Shown here one piece after another: positions 53,640-62,649 of a stretch of DNA of 64,000 nucleotides; the stretch's first letter is position 1, and each line of letters begins with the position of its first letter. The position numbers were made by a program, and so were the translations under genes. Origin of the DNA: Janthinobacterium lividum (GTDB taxonomy: Bacteria; Pseudomonadota; Gammaproteobacteria; Burkholderiales; Burkholderiaceae_D); NCBI RefSeq assembly GCF_034424625.1, contig NZ_CP139977.1, forward strand, positions 124,001 to 188,000, given 5' to 3'. The notes below the pieces were generated by a model. It was not told where the DNA came from. It saw nothing but the letters and a program-made list of their open reading frames with translations, and ran no database searches.

Positions 53640-54637
53640 GCAGAAAACCATTAAAAGTATCCGGCCTGATCCAGTCAGGCCGCCTGGTGCCGCAAGCCGG
53701 CATCACCGCATCGACCGCATTTGATACGCCAGCCGATGCCCCAGCCGCAGAGATTGGCCAGGACCAGCCAGCTGAAATGGCCTACAACTCCCTGCCTGCC
53801 AGCACCCCAGCAGTCGTGGCGCCAGTTAATGCACTCGGCGTGGAAAAACTGATTGATCTGGATCTGCTCGATGACAGCCCATTTCAAACCCGGTTGAAGT
53901 ATGACCCGGAACGTATCGATGAAATTTCACAGTCGTTCCTGAGCGCCGGACAAAGCACGCCAATTACGGCACGCCAGATGCCTAACGGGCGCTACGAGAT
54001 CATCAAAGGACAGACCCGCAAGAAGGCCGCCATCAACATCGGCTGGAAGCAGGCGCGTGTCCTGGTCGTTTCGCGGACGGATCGTGAAGCCGAGCTGGAT
54101 GTCATGGTCGACAACACCGGTGCACCTCCGACTGAATATGAAGAAGCACTGATGTTCCGCAAGGCGATGAGCAAGGAATATGCAACCACGCAAAAAGCAG
54201 TCGCTGCGATGTTCCTGTGCTCCCAAGCCAAGGTCTCCAATGGCCTGGCGATGCTCAACTTGCCTGCCGAGGTACTCAGCCTGCTCGATGAAGAGCCTGG
54301 CTTATTTGGTGCGCATGCAGCAAAAGTGATCAATTCTCTGTGGGAGACCTATCCTACCCACCACGGCGTCATCCTGAAGGCCATTCAACGCCTCAAAGAA
54401 GGCGCTGACCAAGGATCGATACAAGTGTGGGTCACACAGCAAATTAACGCTGCCAGCCGCCCTCCCCGGGCGCAGAAGCACTTGATTCCTTCTTCGTCAG
54501 GTGCACCACGGTATTTGACGCAGGCGAAGGACCGCGACATCATCGTGCGTATTTCGGACCGCTCGATCGATGCAGCCATGGTGCATCAAAAAATTGACGA
54601 AATGCTAAGAAAAATGGCTGATGAAGTAGTGGAGTAA
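53636..54637 (+). CDS. parB: Plasmid partition protein ParB
   Basis: A 333-aa CTP-dependent centromere-binding protein. An N-terminal ParA-interacting tail is followed by the ParB/Srx-like domain (LIDLDLLDDSPFQTRLKYDP, then YEIIKGQTRKKAAINIGW, where GQTRKKAA stands for the usual GERRxRA) and a helix-turn-helix (ATTQKAVAAMFLCSQAKVSN, GLAMLNLPAEVLSLLD). The C-terminus (about 270-333) would dimerise. ATGA overlap with parA. A candidate cognate site, TATTACTAAGTAATA, lies 36 bp after the stop. Confidence 0.93.
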   Translation: MSRKPLKVSGLIQSGRLVPQAGITASTAFDTPADAPAAEIGQDQPAEMAYNSLPASTPAVVAPVNALGVEKLIDLDLLDDSPFQTRLKYDPERIDEISQSFLSAGQSTPITARQMPNGRYEIIKGQTRKKAAINIGWKQARVLVVSRTDREAELDVMVDNTGAPPTEYEEALMFRKAMSKEYATTQKAVAAMFLCSQAKVSNGLAMLNLPAEVLSLLDEEPGLFGAHAAKVINSLWETYPTHHGVILKAIQRLKEGADQGSIQVWVTQQINAASRPPRAQKHLIPSSSGAPRYLTQAKDRDIIVRISDRSIDAAMVHQKIDEMLRKMADEVVE

Positions 54638-54672
54638 TTTAATAAATTCAATTAAATCAATAACTTACAGTG

Positions 54673-54687
54673 TATTACTAAGTAATA
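54673..54687. promoter_or_regulatory. 15-bp palindrome, candidate parS (copy 1)
   Basis: tattact a agtaata is a perfect palindrome with a free central base, directly downstream of parB. The same palindrome recurs at 57959-57973 (centre c) and 58776-58790 (centre g). Plasmid parS sites are 14-16-bp palindromes near parAB; the assignment here is inferred. Confidence 0.5.
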
Positions 54688-54707
54688 ACCTGATCTGTTA
54701 TATGTCA

Positions 54708-54737
54708 AAGGCCTGGGATTTTCCAGGCCTTTTTTTC
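54708..54737 (+). terminator. Rho-independent terminator of parAB
   Basis: aaaggcctgg pairs with ccaggccttt around gatttt, and the 3' arm runs into a T-stretch (54731-54736). It is located 70 nt after the parB stop. Confidence 0.88.
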
Positions 54738-55465
54738 GAAGTTGATTGTTCATAACACGATAGTCTGGTGGAATAAAACGCTGAGAAATCATACTTGCCG
54801 CGTTTTCGATATCTACCCGTCTTTAGAGAACGGCGATAGATCTAATGCTGTTGGCGTGACTGAAGCAAAACATCCAATCGACCACTCGCTCACACATATC
54901 TTATCCAACCATGGCAACCATTGCATAAAAATGGCTCGTTGCTGCGCTATGCGAGTACCAGTTTCGCTCGATTCAACATCAACAGATTATGCAGGCAAAG
55001 CATGGCCAGTTTCAGCCGCATGGACGAGCGCTGTGGATTGTGATGCAACAACAGTGCATCCAGGATCATCTGCGGGCTCTTTTTGTCTATGTAAGAAAAC
55101 TAGCCATGACGCGAATGGTGAGGTTGAACAGGGACCACTCTCCGAGAATGGCTTTATCTTGCATCTCGTTTCATGCCGTACAACGTGCCAGCTGCGTTTC
55201 CATCACTGCACTCTTATTTTAGAAGCATTGGTTTTCATCCAAGGTGAGATGTAGCGGGGAGTCAATTCCATATCATCGCTATGCGTTACGAATACAGATT
55301 AACTAGCGGACATCATTTCATGTTCTAGTATCACTTTTTATCCTTCCTGAAACCGATGCATGTTGACCTCCAATGGCTTTCTAGGTGTATTTAGCCTTAC
55401 CTGGAGCTGTAGAGATGGTGTTACGCAGATATCTAACAAGAACCTGATCTGTTTTGTCCATTAAG

Positions 55466-55514
55466 GGGGAGCTTTATCAGGGACTATCGAAAGTAGTCCC
55501 TGATAAAGCTCCCC
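55466..55514. repeat. Perfect inverted pair of iterons
   Basis: A 21-bp sequence (55466-55486) is exactly repeated in inverse at 55494-55514 around tcgaaag. Each arm contains the iteron TCCCTGATAAAGCTCCCC. The arrangement resembles the inverted operator form of iterons that Rep dimers bind, lying 3 kb from the main field. Confidence 0.8.
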
Positions 55515-56203
55515 TAATACCAGCGTGGGTAACTTCGCAGGAAAATCGCTCTGGAGCCGTGCCGGCGATGGTTGGCTGGTATCGTTTTTTCTAAGTTCTT
55601 CACGCTGCAGCATTGATTGGCATACAAAAACGGTTTCTTGACTATTTAGGCCGTAGCCCGTATGTAGGTTTCGTGGCTGTCAGGGTATCGCCACAATATC
55701 ACCCACCGCCGGTTGAGCAGCAGTCTTCGCTGATTAGCTGGCCGCAAATACTGCAACAATCAATACCTCACGCCCCACATACGTAATGTAGACTCAGGAC
55801 ATCAATATGGCATCCTGACAAGTCGGTCAGTAGTTTGACTACCCCGCTATCTGCTGTCTGGCTAGAATAGAAGCGGCGAGACCACTAGAGTCGTTCCGAC
55901 AGTGTGCTGACAACCTGGCGTTGGACTGGGAAAGTTTCTTTGTGTTTCACCTGGCTAGACGTCAACGGCATCGTGGCTAGGATGACTTGCCCAGTCTGCT
56001 GTTACCGATCCACCATCAAGTCTTCGCATTCTCTTGTGGTTCTAGTCCACGCGGCCCAACAGAAGGCACTCAGGCCACTCGGCCCCATATGTCTTGGTGC
56101 CACGCTAAGCAGATGTTCTTTACCCTGTTGGGCTGGCTGTCCTGTTGTTTGTTCGGAGACATATCTACAGATGTACTCTCAGCTTCAAAACAGTGCTTTT
56201 TAA

Positions 56204-56221
56204 AGGGAGCTTTTACGGGGA
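56204..56221 (-). repeat. Single outlying iteron
   Basis: The reverse strand reads TCCCCGTAAAAGCTCCCT, 15 or more matches to the origin iteron consensus. It marks the right limit of the iteron family just before the IscB/omega-RNA relic. Confidence 0.7.
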
Positions 56222-56359
56222 GCTAAACTCTTGAGGCCAGAGATCGCCATGTCCTTGCATTCATGCTGCGCGATCATGTTTAATGGCTATGTCGTCCTGA
56301 GATAGGATAGAGGTGTGGAAGTGCGTCTCACAATTGCCGAAGACAACGATCTTATTCGT

Positions 56360-56625
56360 TCTCAACTACCCCACCCAGAAGGGTATAGCTTGAAAAGCGA
56401 ATACCTCGAGAGTTCAGGTTCTCCCAAGACAGTACCTGAGGGCGAAAGCCCTCAGGTACCGCGTGACATGTATGTGCAAGACCGACGCCGGGCTGCTTCA
56501 TCCAGTCCCGACCGATGCCGGCTTGCAACATTCTCAAGGAGAGCGAGGCAGTGAATCTGCTGCCTAACGCCGGTAGGCGCGTAAGCGCAAAGTGCCACGG
56601 TTTTTTTGGCGGAGCCACAAAAGAT
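56360..56625 (+). ncRNA. Candidate omega RNA (HEARO) of an IscB element
   Basis: A structured segment immediately upstream of the iscB pseudogene, where omega/HEARO RNAs lie. It has a perfect 12-bp hairpin with a GAAA tetraloop (56432-56443 with 56448-56459), then GC-rich short pairings such as gccta/taggc near 56560-56577 and gcgcgtaagcgc at about 56576-56587. Promoter and exact ends are not visible; in IscB systems the guide forms the 5' end of this RNA. Identification rests on position, orientation and fold, not on a covariance-model match. The RNA may be better preserved than the protein. Confidence 0.6.
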
Positions 56626-56630
56626 TGACC

Positions 56631-57900
56631 ATAGCTGTATTTGTTCTGGATAAGCGGCAGCGGCCCTTGATGTCGTGTACACCGAAGTGAGAAGAGAACC
56701 GCATCGCCTGCTGCCGTACGCGGATCCACAAGCTGTTTCCGTTGTGCATTCGGTTCGTCGAGCGTCTTCTCGAAACAGGCGTCTTGCAGCCCCTGCAGTT
56801 GTCACTCGACTCAGGCAGCAAAACCACCGGCCTGGCGCTTTGCCGTATCGAAGACACTGTTGACGTCAGCGGCGTGGCCCAACCATCCAGTTCCTGCTCG
56901 AGCTGGTGAAGCAGTGTTACTGCCATCCGTGATGCCCTGCACGGCCCGTGCGGCGTCGGCGCCGGGACAATCTTCGCTACGCGCACAACAGTTCAACAAC
57001 CGCAACAGACTGACGGGCTGGCTGCGGCCATCATCGATACGACCATGGCATGCGTCTCCAGGTTACGCCGCCTGGCAACGGTCGCACACCTGGCTCAGGA
57101 ATTGGTGTGCTTCGATATGCAACTGCTGCAGAATCCGTACATCAGCCGCTTCGACTATCAGCAGGTATGCTTGCCGATTATGAAGTACGCGAGTACCCGC
57201 TCGGAAAATTTGGGCAAATCTACGCCTATTGCGACACGACCGTCGTCCCGCTGCAAATAGAACACATTCATGCACGTGCCGCCGGCGGCTCGAACCATGT
57301 GAGCAACCTGACACTAGCGTACAGACTCTGCACCAGTAACAAGGCCGCGCAGAACATTCGGGGCTTCTTGGCGAATACCCCGGCGAGGCTGACACGCATC
57401 CTGCAGTAGGTGAGAACGCCGATGCGCGATGCGACCGCCGTCAAGCTACACGAGCGCTGCTGCTGACACTGTAAAAGACCGCTCTTTCGATTCAGACGGG
57501 GACCAGCGGGCGCGCGAAGTGGAACCGCAGCCGGCTCGGCCTGGTCAAGACGCATGCGCTACGCTGCCTGCGTGGGCACGGTACGCACGTGCCGATCCTG
57601 CTTGTCACCTGCACCAGGCGGTGTTCGCTCTGTAAGACCCTGCGCCACCGGTTCGGCTTCCGGGGCGCCTACCTGAGGCTGACGAAGACCGCATTTGGTT
57701 TTCGTACTGGCGACATGGGGATGGCGACGGTGCCGTCCGGTAAGGGTCAGGGCGTGCACAAAGGTCGAATCTTCATCTGTATGACGGACAATTTCAATAT
57801 TCAATCAGGCCTTGCCGATGCCGCGACTTTGTAAGGCATGGGGCACAGACATTGCCGACTGCTGCAGCGTGCCGACGGTTACGGCTCTGTGTGGGAAACG
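56631..57900 (+). pseudogene. iscB: IscB (RNA-guided HNH/RuvC nuclease) pseudogene
   Basis: Plus-strand frames together cover nearly a whole IscB. These are AVFVLDKRQRPLMSC (PLMP-type N-terminus), then LQLSLDSGSKTTGLALCRIE (RuvC-I, Asp kept), then MACVSRLRRLATVAHLAQEL, YEVREYPLGKFG, and PLQIEHIHARAAGGSNHVSN (HNH with His and Asn kept, flanking CxxC partly lost). After more shifts come MRDATAVKLHERC, TGTSGRAKWNRSRLGLVKTH and, finally, FGFRTGDMGMATVPSGKGQG and NFNIQ. The start codon is ATA in place of ATG; there are several stops and at least three frameshifts. It is a decayed IS200/IS605-associated nuclease gene that cannot make an active protein. No TnpA is nearby. Confidence 0.85.
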
Positions 57901-57958
57901 ACACTTTCGCCATAACCAGTGACTGAGGCTGTGACCCCTCAACGGCCCGTTCCTTCAA

Positions 57959-57973
57959 TATTACTCAGTAATA
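57959..57973. promoter_or_regulatory. 15-bp palindrome, candidate parS (copy 2)
   Basis: tattact c agtaata, identical arms to the palindrome after parB. It lies just after the IscB relic. Confidence 0.45.
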
Positions 57974-58775
57974 CTAGCTAACTCATTGATTTTATTGACG
58001 TTCCCAAAGAAATAGCGTAGTAGGTGATCAGGAAAGTGGTCGCGGCCAGATAGCTGCCACTGTTGAGGAACCCGCCTCTCATGAAGTGCTGCATCGGGAC
58101 AGCGGTAGGTGAAATCGCGTGATCCGATCACAAGTGTCGCAGTGTGGGTATGGACCTTTTATAAAATCAATCTCTGGTGATGCAAGCTACCTCGCGATGT
58201 GACTTTGATCGGTTGTACTCCTAACCTCTCGCCTTTCGGGACCGGGTTAAGAGTGCTGACGGCGAAGCTGTCAGGCTTGGCATGACTAGTTCCTGTCTGC
58301 GGCTGCTCGATGTGCTGCCGGAGAACGGTGGCAAAGTGTGAGGGCGACTATAGTGCGCCGTCCGAATGCATCTTACGGATCGGAAGACTCAGACGTCATT
58401 CCTTTGCGTCAATTGCGGTTACCCAAATTAGTTGGAGGCGATCCAATGTTTAGAGTGTGTGGACAGCGCTTGTTAGCTGGAGAGATGGCGTAATCAGGCC
58501 ACTCGCGGAGGCAGGGTCTCAGCGACGCAACCCGAAAATCATTGCGCAGCGCTGTAGGAATCCCAGTCCTTTAGGGGAGGATAACAACGTTCAAAGGCAC
58601 TCTGCCTTGTAGCCCAACGAAGATGCATGCTTCCTCAATATGACGCGGACGGCCATTCAATGCTGCCATGCGGGACAGTCCCGTGATCCATGTCCTACGT
58701 CCGCTTGCACTCTCTGTTCTGGCTTATCGCTACTCCATTTCGATAAAATCTTTATTAAATCAAAGAGTTAGGCGG
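57974..58775. other. Region between two palindromes, no supported gene
   Basis: Mixed-composition DNA without a convincing frame. A stretch near 58350-58490 (plus strand, IPLRQLRLPKLVGGDPMFRV) looks protein-like but is unassigned and interrupted. Confidence 0.4.
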
Positions 58776-58790
58776 TATTACTGAGTAATA
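58776..58790. promoter_or_regulatory. 15-bp palindrome, candidate parS (copy 3)
   Basis: tattact g agtaata, same arms as copies 1 and 2. It lies about 200 bp upstream of a truncated gene at 58986. Confidence 0.45.
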
Positions 58791-58985
58791 TCAGGGATGA
58801 CTGTACTTCAGCATGTCAATACGCCATTGAGCCAGTGGATGATTTTGCATGTCTTGAAAGTCCACCTGGGGAACCTCAACCGCCATCAAGGCAAACCCCA
58901 TCTATCTGGGCTGGCCGGCGGCGTCTTGAGGGACCTTGGAAGGGGAGCAGGTGCCAATCAAATATATTTTCTAGAAAGGAGTGAC

Positions 58986-59099
58986 ATGGCTAGAACAGTA
59001 GTCAAACAGGCTAAACAGCCAAGTTACACGGTTGGAGCATTCGATGTTGGCTCATCCTGCTCACACGTCAATCCTTCCGGGCAAAACAATACACGATAA
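58986..59099 (+). pseudogene. Truncated N-terminus of a possible plasmid actin-like (ParM/StbA) gene
   Basis: A strong ribosome site (AAGGAG, 5 nt) precedes an ATG opening MARTVVKQAKQPSYTVGAFD then VGSSCSHV, and the frame ends after 37 codons. 'VGAFDVGSS' recalls the first phosphate loop of actin-like segregation proteins (DVGYSxxK). No continuation is found downstream, so it may be a deletion remnant. A chance short ORF cannot be excluded, but the ribosome site is unusually good. Confidence 0.3.
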
Positions 59100-60220
59100 G
59101 CAGAAACAAACCACCTTCGTCCAGCTTCTCCCAAACGTCAGCCGTGCTTGGCACTGGCATGAGATGCTCAAAAGCGGTACGGATGGATCTTGTCTTCAGA
59201 TATGGGTTTGCAATCGACTACCTCGCTGACAAAGCTTCCACTGCAGAAGTTGTTTTAAGTTGATGTATTCCATGCGAATTGATTGCGAACTGACGACGAA
59301 CAGAATCGGATGCGATGTGAACCACATGTCACCACGCAGTCCAATCCGTAGACAACACAGTACGCTGTTGGTGATGGCGGCCAACAATCACAATGATTTC
59401 CGACGGCCTGCTTGGAGCTGGACGGAGTTTCGATCGGGCTCCCTGCCGAAAAATGGTTGAGCTGAATAGCTGCTCGGCTGGGTCATCCCGCAGGTGCACG
59501 GCTAGACATTTATCTCCTTGGCTTGTCATCATAATCATGCCGCTGGCGATTCTCCTTTCCCCAAACCACCTGGCATATTGAGCTTTACCTTGGGTATACC
59601 GGCCGCATTGGGCACCTTGCCGACGGGGCCAAATGCCAGCCGCCATTTTCCCGGAAGCTGCGTTAATCAGGCCTGAAGCGTGCCAGAGCAACATGCCATA
59701 TCTATTGACGCCCTCCCAGGGGCATCGCTATTCTTTCGATGGGAGTCGTATCGTGCAGATGCTGGTTGGCGCAGTGTGAGATAGACAAGCACCTATGGCA
59801 CAGCGCAGAGAACGGCATACAAATTTCACCATCAGGATGCCCTGAGAACGATGCTACGTGACGAGACATGAGGTTGCATTCCCTGATGCCGCCATCGCTG
59901 TTTGTACAAATCTGCTCTGTGCCAGGATAGGTACGAAGTGGCACTTGTCTTCTACGTAAAGTTCTGGCGGCGGATTGTGCGGCCATTGACGGTGATGATA
60001 CGAGCCACATCTTCGTAGCTCCTGTGTTCGCCTTAGGTATGCAGGTCACGTGATGAGCGATGCCATTGCTATATTGACTGGGTCAAGAAATTGCAGCATG
60101 GTTTGTCTGCGTGAGAATGAGCCACTGCCTATGGGAGCTGTATGCTTTCCCGCAGGCGGTAGTGCAGGGGATGTCTCGAGCGGTCCCTCAATCACATTGG
60201 TAGAAAATGCTTTTAGGAAG
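59100..60220. other. Region without supported genes
   Basis: About 1.1 kb of mixed DNA. A 121-codon minus-strand frame (59329-59694) and a 115-codon one (59702-60049) have no ribosome site or domain. It is probably decayed plasmid sequence. Confidence 0.45.
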
Positions 60221-60691
60221 TCAGGAGAAGAAGCGTGGATCGTATATCCAACGCTTGCGGGTGGTTGCCACAATCGACTTGGCATCGCCATGCTGGGGAT
60301 TAATCAATACATTGCACTCGTCGGGAACGATCACAGAAGGTACCACTAGGAGGGCGCTTGTCCCTGCAGAAATCCATCCATCACCAGTACTTCTGGCCGA
60401 CATGCCTGCTGGGATGGCATCCCAGCCGTCGGGAAGTGGGTGGAGGATTTCGCGGGTATTCCACACTGGATCTGGAATATTGATTTGTACTAGATAGCGG
60501 TTGAAAGGCAGCCCACCACCACGCAGATAATGGACGGTTTCGAGGGTAGCCAAGGCGATGCTCGATGAGCAATAGACCATGGGCGTCCCCTTGCTGTTCC
60601 AGCGCCCGCCCGTCATCTTGGCACCGGTACCGCTCAGATCATCGGCAGCGTATGCTGGTGCCTCCACCGCAATGCGCCATAGTTCTGTCAT
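60221..60691 (-). CDS. RES-domain toxin
   Basis: A 156-aa toxin of the RES family (ParT/MbcT/Res), known to degrade NAD+ or modify targets using NAD+. It has LWRIAVEAPAYAADDLSGTG (start Arg), GGRWNSKGTPMVYCSSSIAL (Arg and Tyr of the active site), ATLETVHYL (Glu) and, near the end, NVLINPQHGDA. The family's conserved R, Y and E are all present. Its ATG overlaps the antitoxin stop (ATGA). Serves plasmid maintenance. Confidence 0.93.
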   Translation of the reverse strand: MTELWRIAVEAPAYAADDLSGTGAKMTGGRWNSKGTPMVYCSSSIALATLETVHYLRGGGLPFNRYLVQINIPDPVWNTREILHPLPDGWDAIPAGMSARSTGDGWISAGTSALLVVPSVIVPDECNVLINPQHGDAKSIVATTRKRWIYDPRFFS

Positions 60692-61239
60692 GCGTATGCT
60701 CCACTCTGGTTCATGGAGAGCAATTCAGCCACCAGCTTCTGGCCTTCAAAGGTGTCCATGTAACTCGCAGGCGTTGCGCCAGCCAATGCCGGCAACGGTC
60801 TTGTCAGCCAGTCGGCCACCCAGCGAGCCGCATCGAAATCCATGGGATTGCCGGACTGCTCGACCATGCTCTGCGCCATGCCAATCAGTGTTTCGATACC
60901 AAGCACTCTTTCCGACTCATCCTTCGACAGGATGGTGGCATCTTTTTCCTTGCGGCTGATGGTGGCACGGGACAGCCCCAAGCTGGACAGCAAACTCTCT
61001 TTGCTCATACCCATGCGTGACGAGAGGCTGCTGATCGTCGACGCGGGTATGCCTTGCCGTATCACCGCGATCCGGTCCTGTGGATCAAATCCGTAGAGTG
61101 TGACTTGCACATTGATGGCGTTGTGGCGAGCTGCACGCATCTGAGGGGTAGCAGTGCCACCGGCCATTGAGCGGGCAGTCTTTACGTTGCCAGTGCGAGC
61201 TGTCAGCGCTGGCTTCAGAAGGAATTTTGACTCTGGCAT
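60688..61239 (-). CDS. Xre/MbcA/ParS-type antitoxin
   Basis: A 183-aa antitoxin. The ATG at 61239 is used because AAAGGAG lies 6 nt upstream; an ATG 6 nt earlier abuts it. An N-terminal tail with GNVKTARSMAGGTATPQMRA precedes an Xre-like HTH (IPASTISSLSSRMGMSKESL, LSSLGLSRATISRKEK) and a C-terminal DUF2384 toxin-binding domain (ESERVLGIETLIGMAQSMVE, DFDAARWVADWLTRPLPALA, FEGQKLVAELLS). It should neutralise the RES toxin and repress the operon. Confidence 0.92.
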   Translation of the reverse strand: MPESKFLLKPALTARTGNVKTARSMAGGTATPQMRAARHNAINVQVTLYGFDPQDRIAVIRQGIPASTISSLSSRMGMSKESLLSSLGLSRATISRKEKDATILSKDESERVLGIETLIGMAQSMVEQSGNPMDFDAARWVADWLTRPLPALAGATPASYMDTFEGQKLVAELLSMNQSGAYA

Positions 61240-61267
61240 GATCATCTCCTTTAAGACGTTAGTATAG

Positions 61268-61277
61268 CTCAAATGAG
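61268..61277. promoter_or_regulatory. Palindromic operator candidate of the RES/Xre operon
   Basis: ctcaaatgag is a perfect palindrome 29 nt before the antitoxin start. On the minus strand TATACT (a good -10 element) follows it closely, so a repressor bound here would block the promoter. The antitoxin is the likely ligand. Confidence 0.5.
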
Positions 61278-61557
61278 ACAGCTTGCATTTGCTGCAGGCG
61301 ACCTGGAGCCGGTGGGGAGCTGCGCATGGCATTGGCTCATGGAACGGTGAAGGGGAGGTCACCGCGCCCGCCTGCAGAAACATCGTTCACGGACTGAGCA
61401 AGGGGTGGGCGCAGGCAGTCAGCGGGCCAAGAGCGCAGTGCTTGCGTGGCGGAGGTCGTACCAGTACATGCTGAAATGACGGCCATGGGGTATTGCGAAG
61501 TGCCTGGAGAGCGTTAAATAGCTGCCCATCATTTTCAAACTGAGTTGAGATTAGTTT

Positions 61558-61583
61558 GTTTACTTAATCGCTGCTAAGTAAAC
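61558..61583. promoter_or_regulatory. Inverted repeat upstream of the kfrA-like operon
   Basis: gtttactta (61558-61566) and taagtaaac (61575-61583) are exact complements with an 8-nt spacer in an AT-rich patch about 140 nt before the first start codon. It is probably an operator, and KfrA-type proteins are known to bind such repeats. Nothing else is seen in 61384-61720. Confidence 0.5.
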
Positions 61584-61723
61584 TAAACGATATTTACAGG
61601 TATCTTTATACCGGTTAAACTACCTGTCACGCGGCGCTCTAGCGCCCGTCCTGAGTCCGCCCAATACCGACGGCGCCCGCCAGCGCTGCCGCAGCTGGCC
61701 CCCACACCTCGACGCGGGAGTGC

Positions 61724-61852
61724 ATGATGTTGTCCGATGTCCCTTTGCAGCCCTTGCCACTGGCGCACGTGGCCCGTGCGACGCCGCACAATGGCGTGCT
61801 CGCCACAGGCGCGCCGTTGCACTACCGCGCCTGGCATGGGGGCAGGCCATGA
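61724..61852 (+). CDS. 42-residue ORF coupled to kfrA
   Basis: ATG-ATG start with GGGAG just upstream; MMLSDVPLQPLPLAHVARAT to ...HYRAWHGGRP. Its TGA overlaps the ATG of the kfrA-like gene (ATGA). It has no recognised domain. The overlap and ribosome site suggest a leader or small protein at the head of a three-gene operon. Confidence 0.5.
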   Translation: MMLSDVPLQPLPLAHVARATPHNGVLATGAPLHYRAWHGGRP

Positions 61853-62649
61853 GCCGCCCGTCCTTCAGCCTGGCCGATGATGAGGCGCGCGCGTTGCTGG
61901 CCTTGCTGCCTGCCATCGTGACCCGCCACGCCAATGACCTGCGCAACCACCGTCCGTTTGTACGCGACTTTGTCGCGGCTGTGCACAGCGCCACCGGTCG
62001 CACCTATGGTCCGGATGTGTACCGGCGCCTGCTGGCGGCCTATGCTCCGGAGCGCCGGCCGTCGACCACCACCCTGGCTGCCGAAAAGACTGCGTTGGAG
62101 CAGCGCCTGGCCCTGGTCCCTGCCGTTGCCTCAGTCGCTCCACAGGCAGGGGAGCGCGGGGTACCGCTGGCCGAGCTGTTGCGCCAGGTAGTGAAGGAGG
62201 CACTGGCCGCCAGCGGGCGTGACCAGGATGGCACCGAGACGCTGCTGCAGCAGCACCGTGCGCATGCCGATTACCTGCGCGAGCGGCTGGACCGTACCGA
62301 AGCGGAGCTGGCCAGCGCGCGCGAAACGGCCGCCCGCCTGGCAGCGCAGTTACAAGTAGTGCAGAGCCAGGCTGCCTTGTACCAGGAGCAATTCGCGCTG
62401 GCCCAGGCTGCGGCCGCCAAGCAGGCGCAGGCGAACGAGCAGCTGCCCCAGGCGCTGCAGGACATGCGTCAGTTTGCTTTGCGGGCGATGGATGAGGTCC
62501 GCGGCGAGACGCGCGCGGTCAAGGAGAACAACGCCTATCTGGTGCAGCAGCTGAAGGATCAGGAGGCGACGCTGGAGACGTTCCGCCAGATCGCCTACCG
62601 GCATGGCGCGCCGATTCCCGGCCAGCGTAATGGCGGGCCCGTACGATGA
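61849..62649 (+). CDS. kfrA: KfrA-like DNA-binding, coiled-coil protein
   Basis: A 266-aa protein. The ATG at 61849 has GGGGGCAGG upstream. The N-terminal about 95 residues look like the KfrA N-terminal DNA-binding domain (SLADDEARALLALLPAIVTR, HRPFVRDFVAAVHSATGRTY, then DVYRRLLAAYAPERR). The rest is a long coiled coil rich in Ala, Gln, Glu and Arg (RLDRTEAELASARETAARLA, AQLQVVQSQAALYQEQFALA). KfrA proteins are plasmid transcription regulators that help plasmid stability. It overlaps the following recombinase gene by 4 nt. Confidence 0.85.
   Translation: MSRPSFSLADDEARALLALLPAIVTRHANDLRNHRPFVRDFVAAVHSATGRTYGPDVYRRLLAAYAPERRPSTTTLAAEKTALEQRLALVPAVASVAPQAGERGVPLAELLRQVVKEALAASGRDQDGTETLLQQHRAHADYLRERLDRTEAELASARETAARLAAQLQVVQSQAALYQEQFALAQAAAAKQAQANEQLPQALQDMRQFALRAMDEVRGETRAVKENNAYLVQQLKDQEATLETFRQIAYRHGAPIPGQRNGGPVR

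Larger units (their letters stand above)
54742..56300. other. Region without supported genes, holding outlying iterons
   Basis: Frames here (for example 54742-55254 and 55904-56203) lack ribosome sites and domains. A fragment in the 54989 frame (QAKHGQFQPHGRALWIVMQQ) looks protein-like, but I cannot assign it. The only clear elements are the iteron pair at 55466-55514 and a single iteron at 56204-56221. Confidence 0.5.

Noticed and set aside
54742..55254. 170-codon plus-strand frame after parB
   Set aside because: It begins just after a terminator without ribosome site. Composition (Cys, His, Thr, Ser) and lack of domains argue against coding.
55466..55514. Perfect hairpin as a terminator
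   Set aside because: No T-run and no gene ending upstream. Both arms match the iteron consensus, so an iteron pair is the better reading.
58797..58985. N-terminal extension of the 58986 frame
   Set aside because: The strong ribosome site lies directly before the internal ATG at 58986; the upstream part has none.
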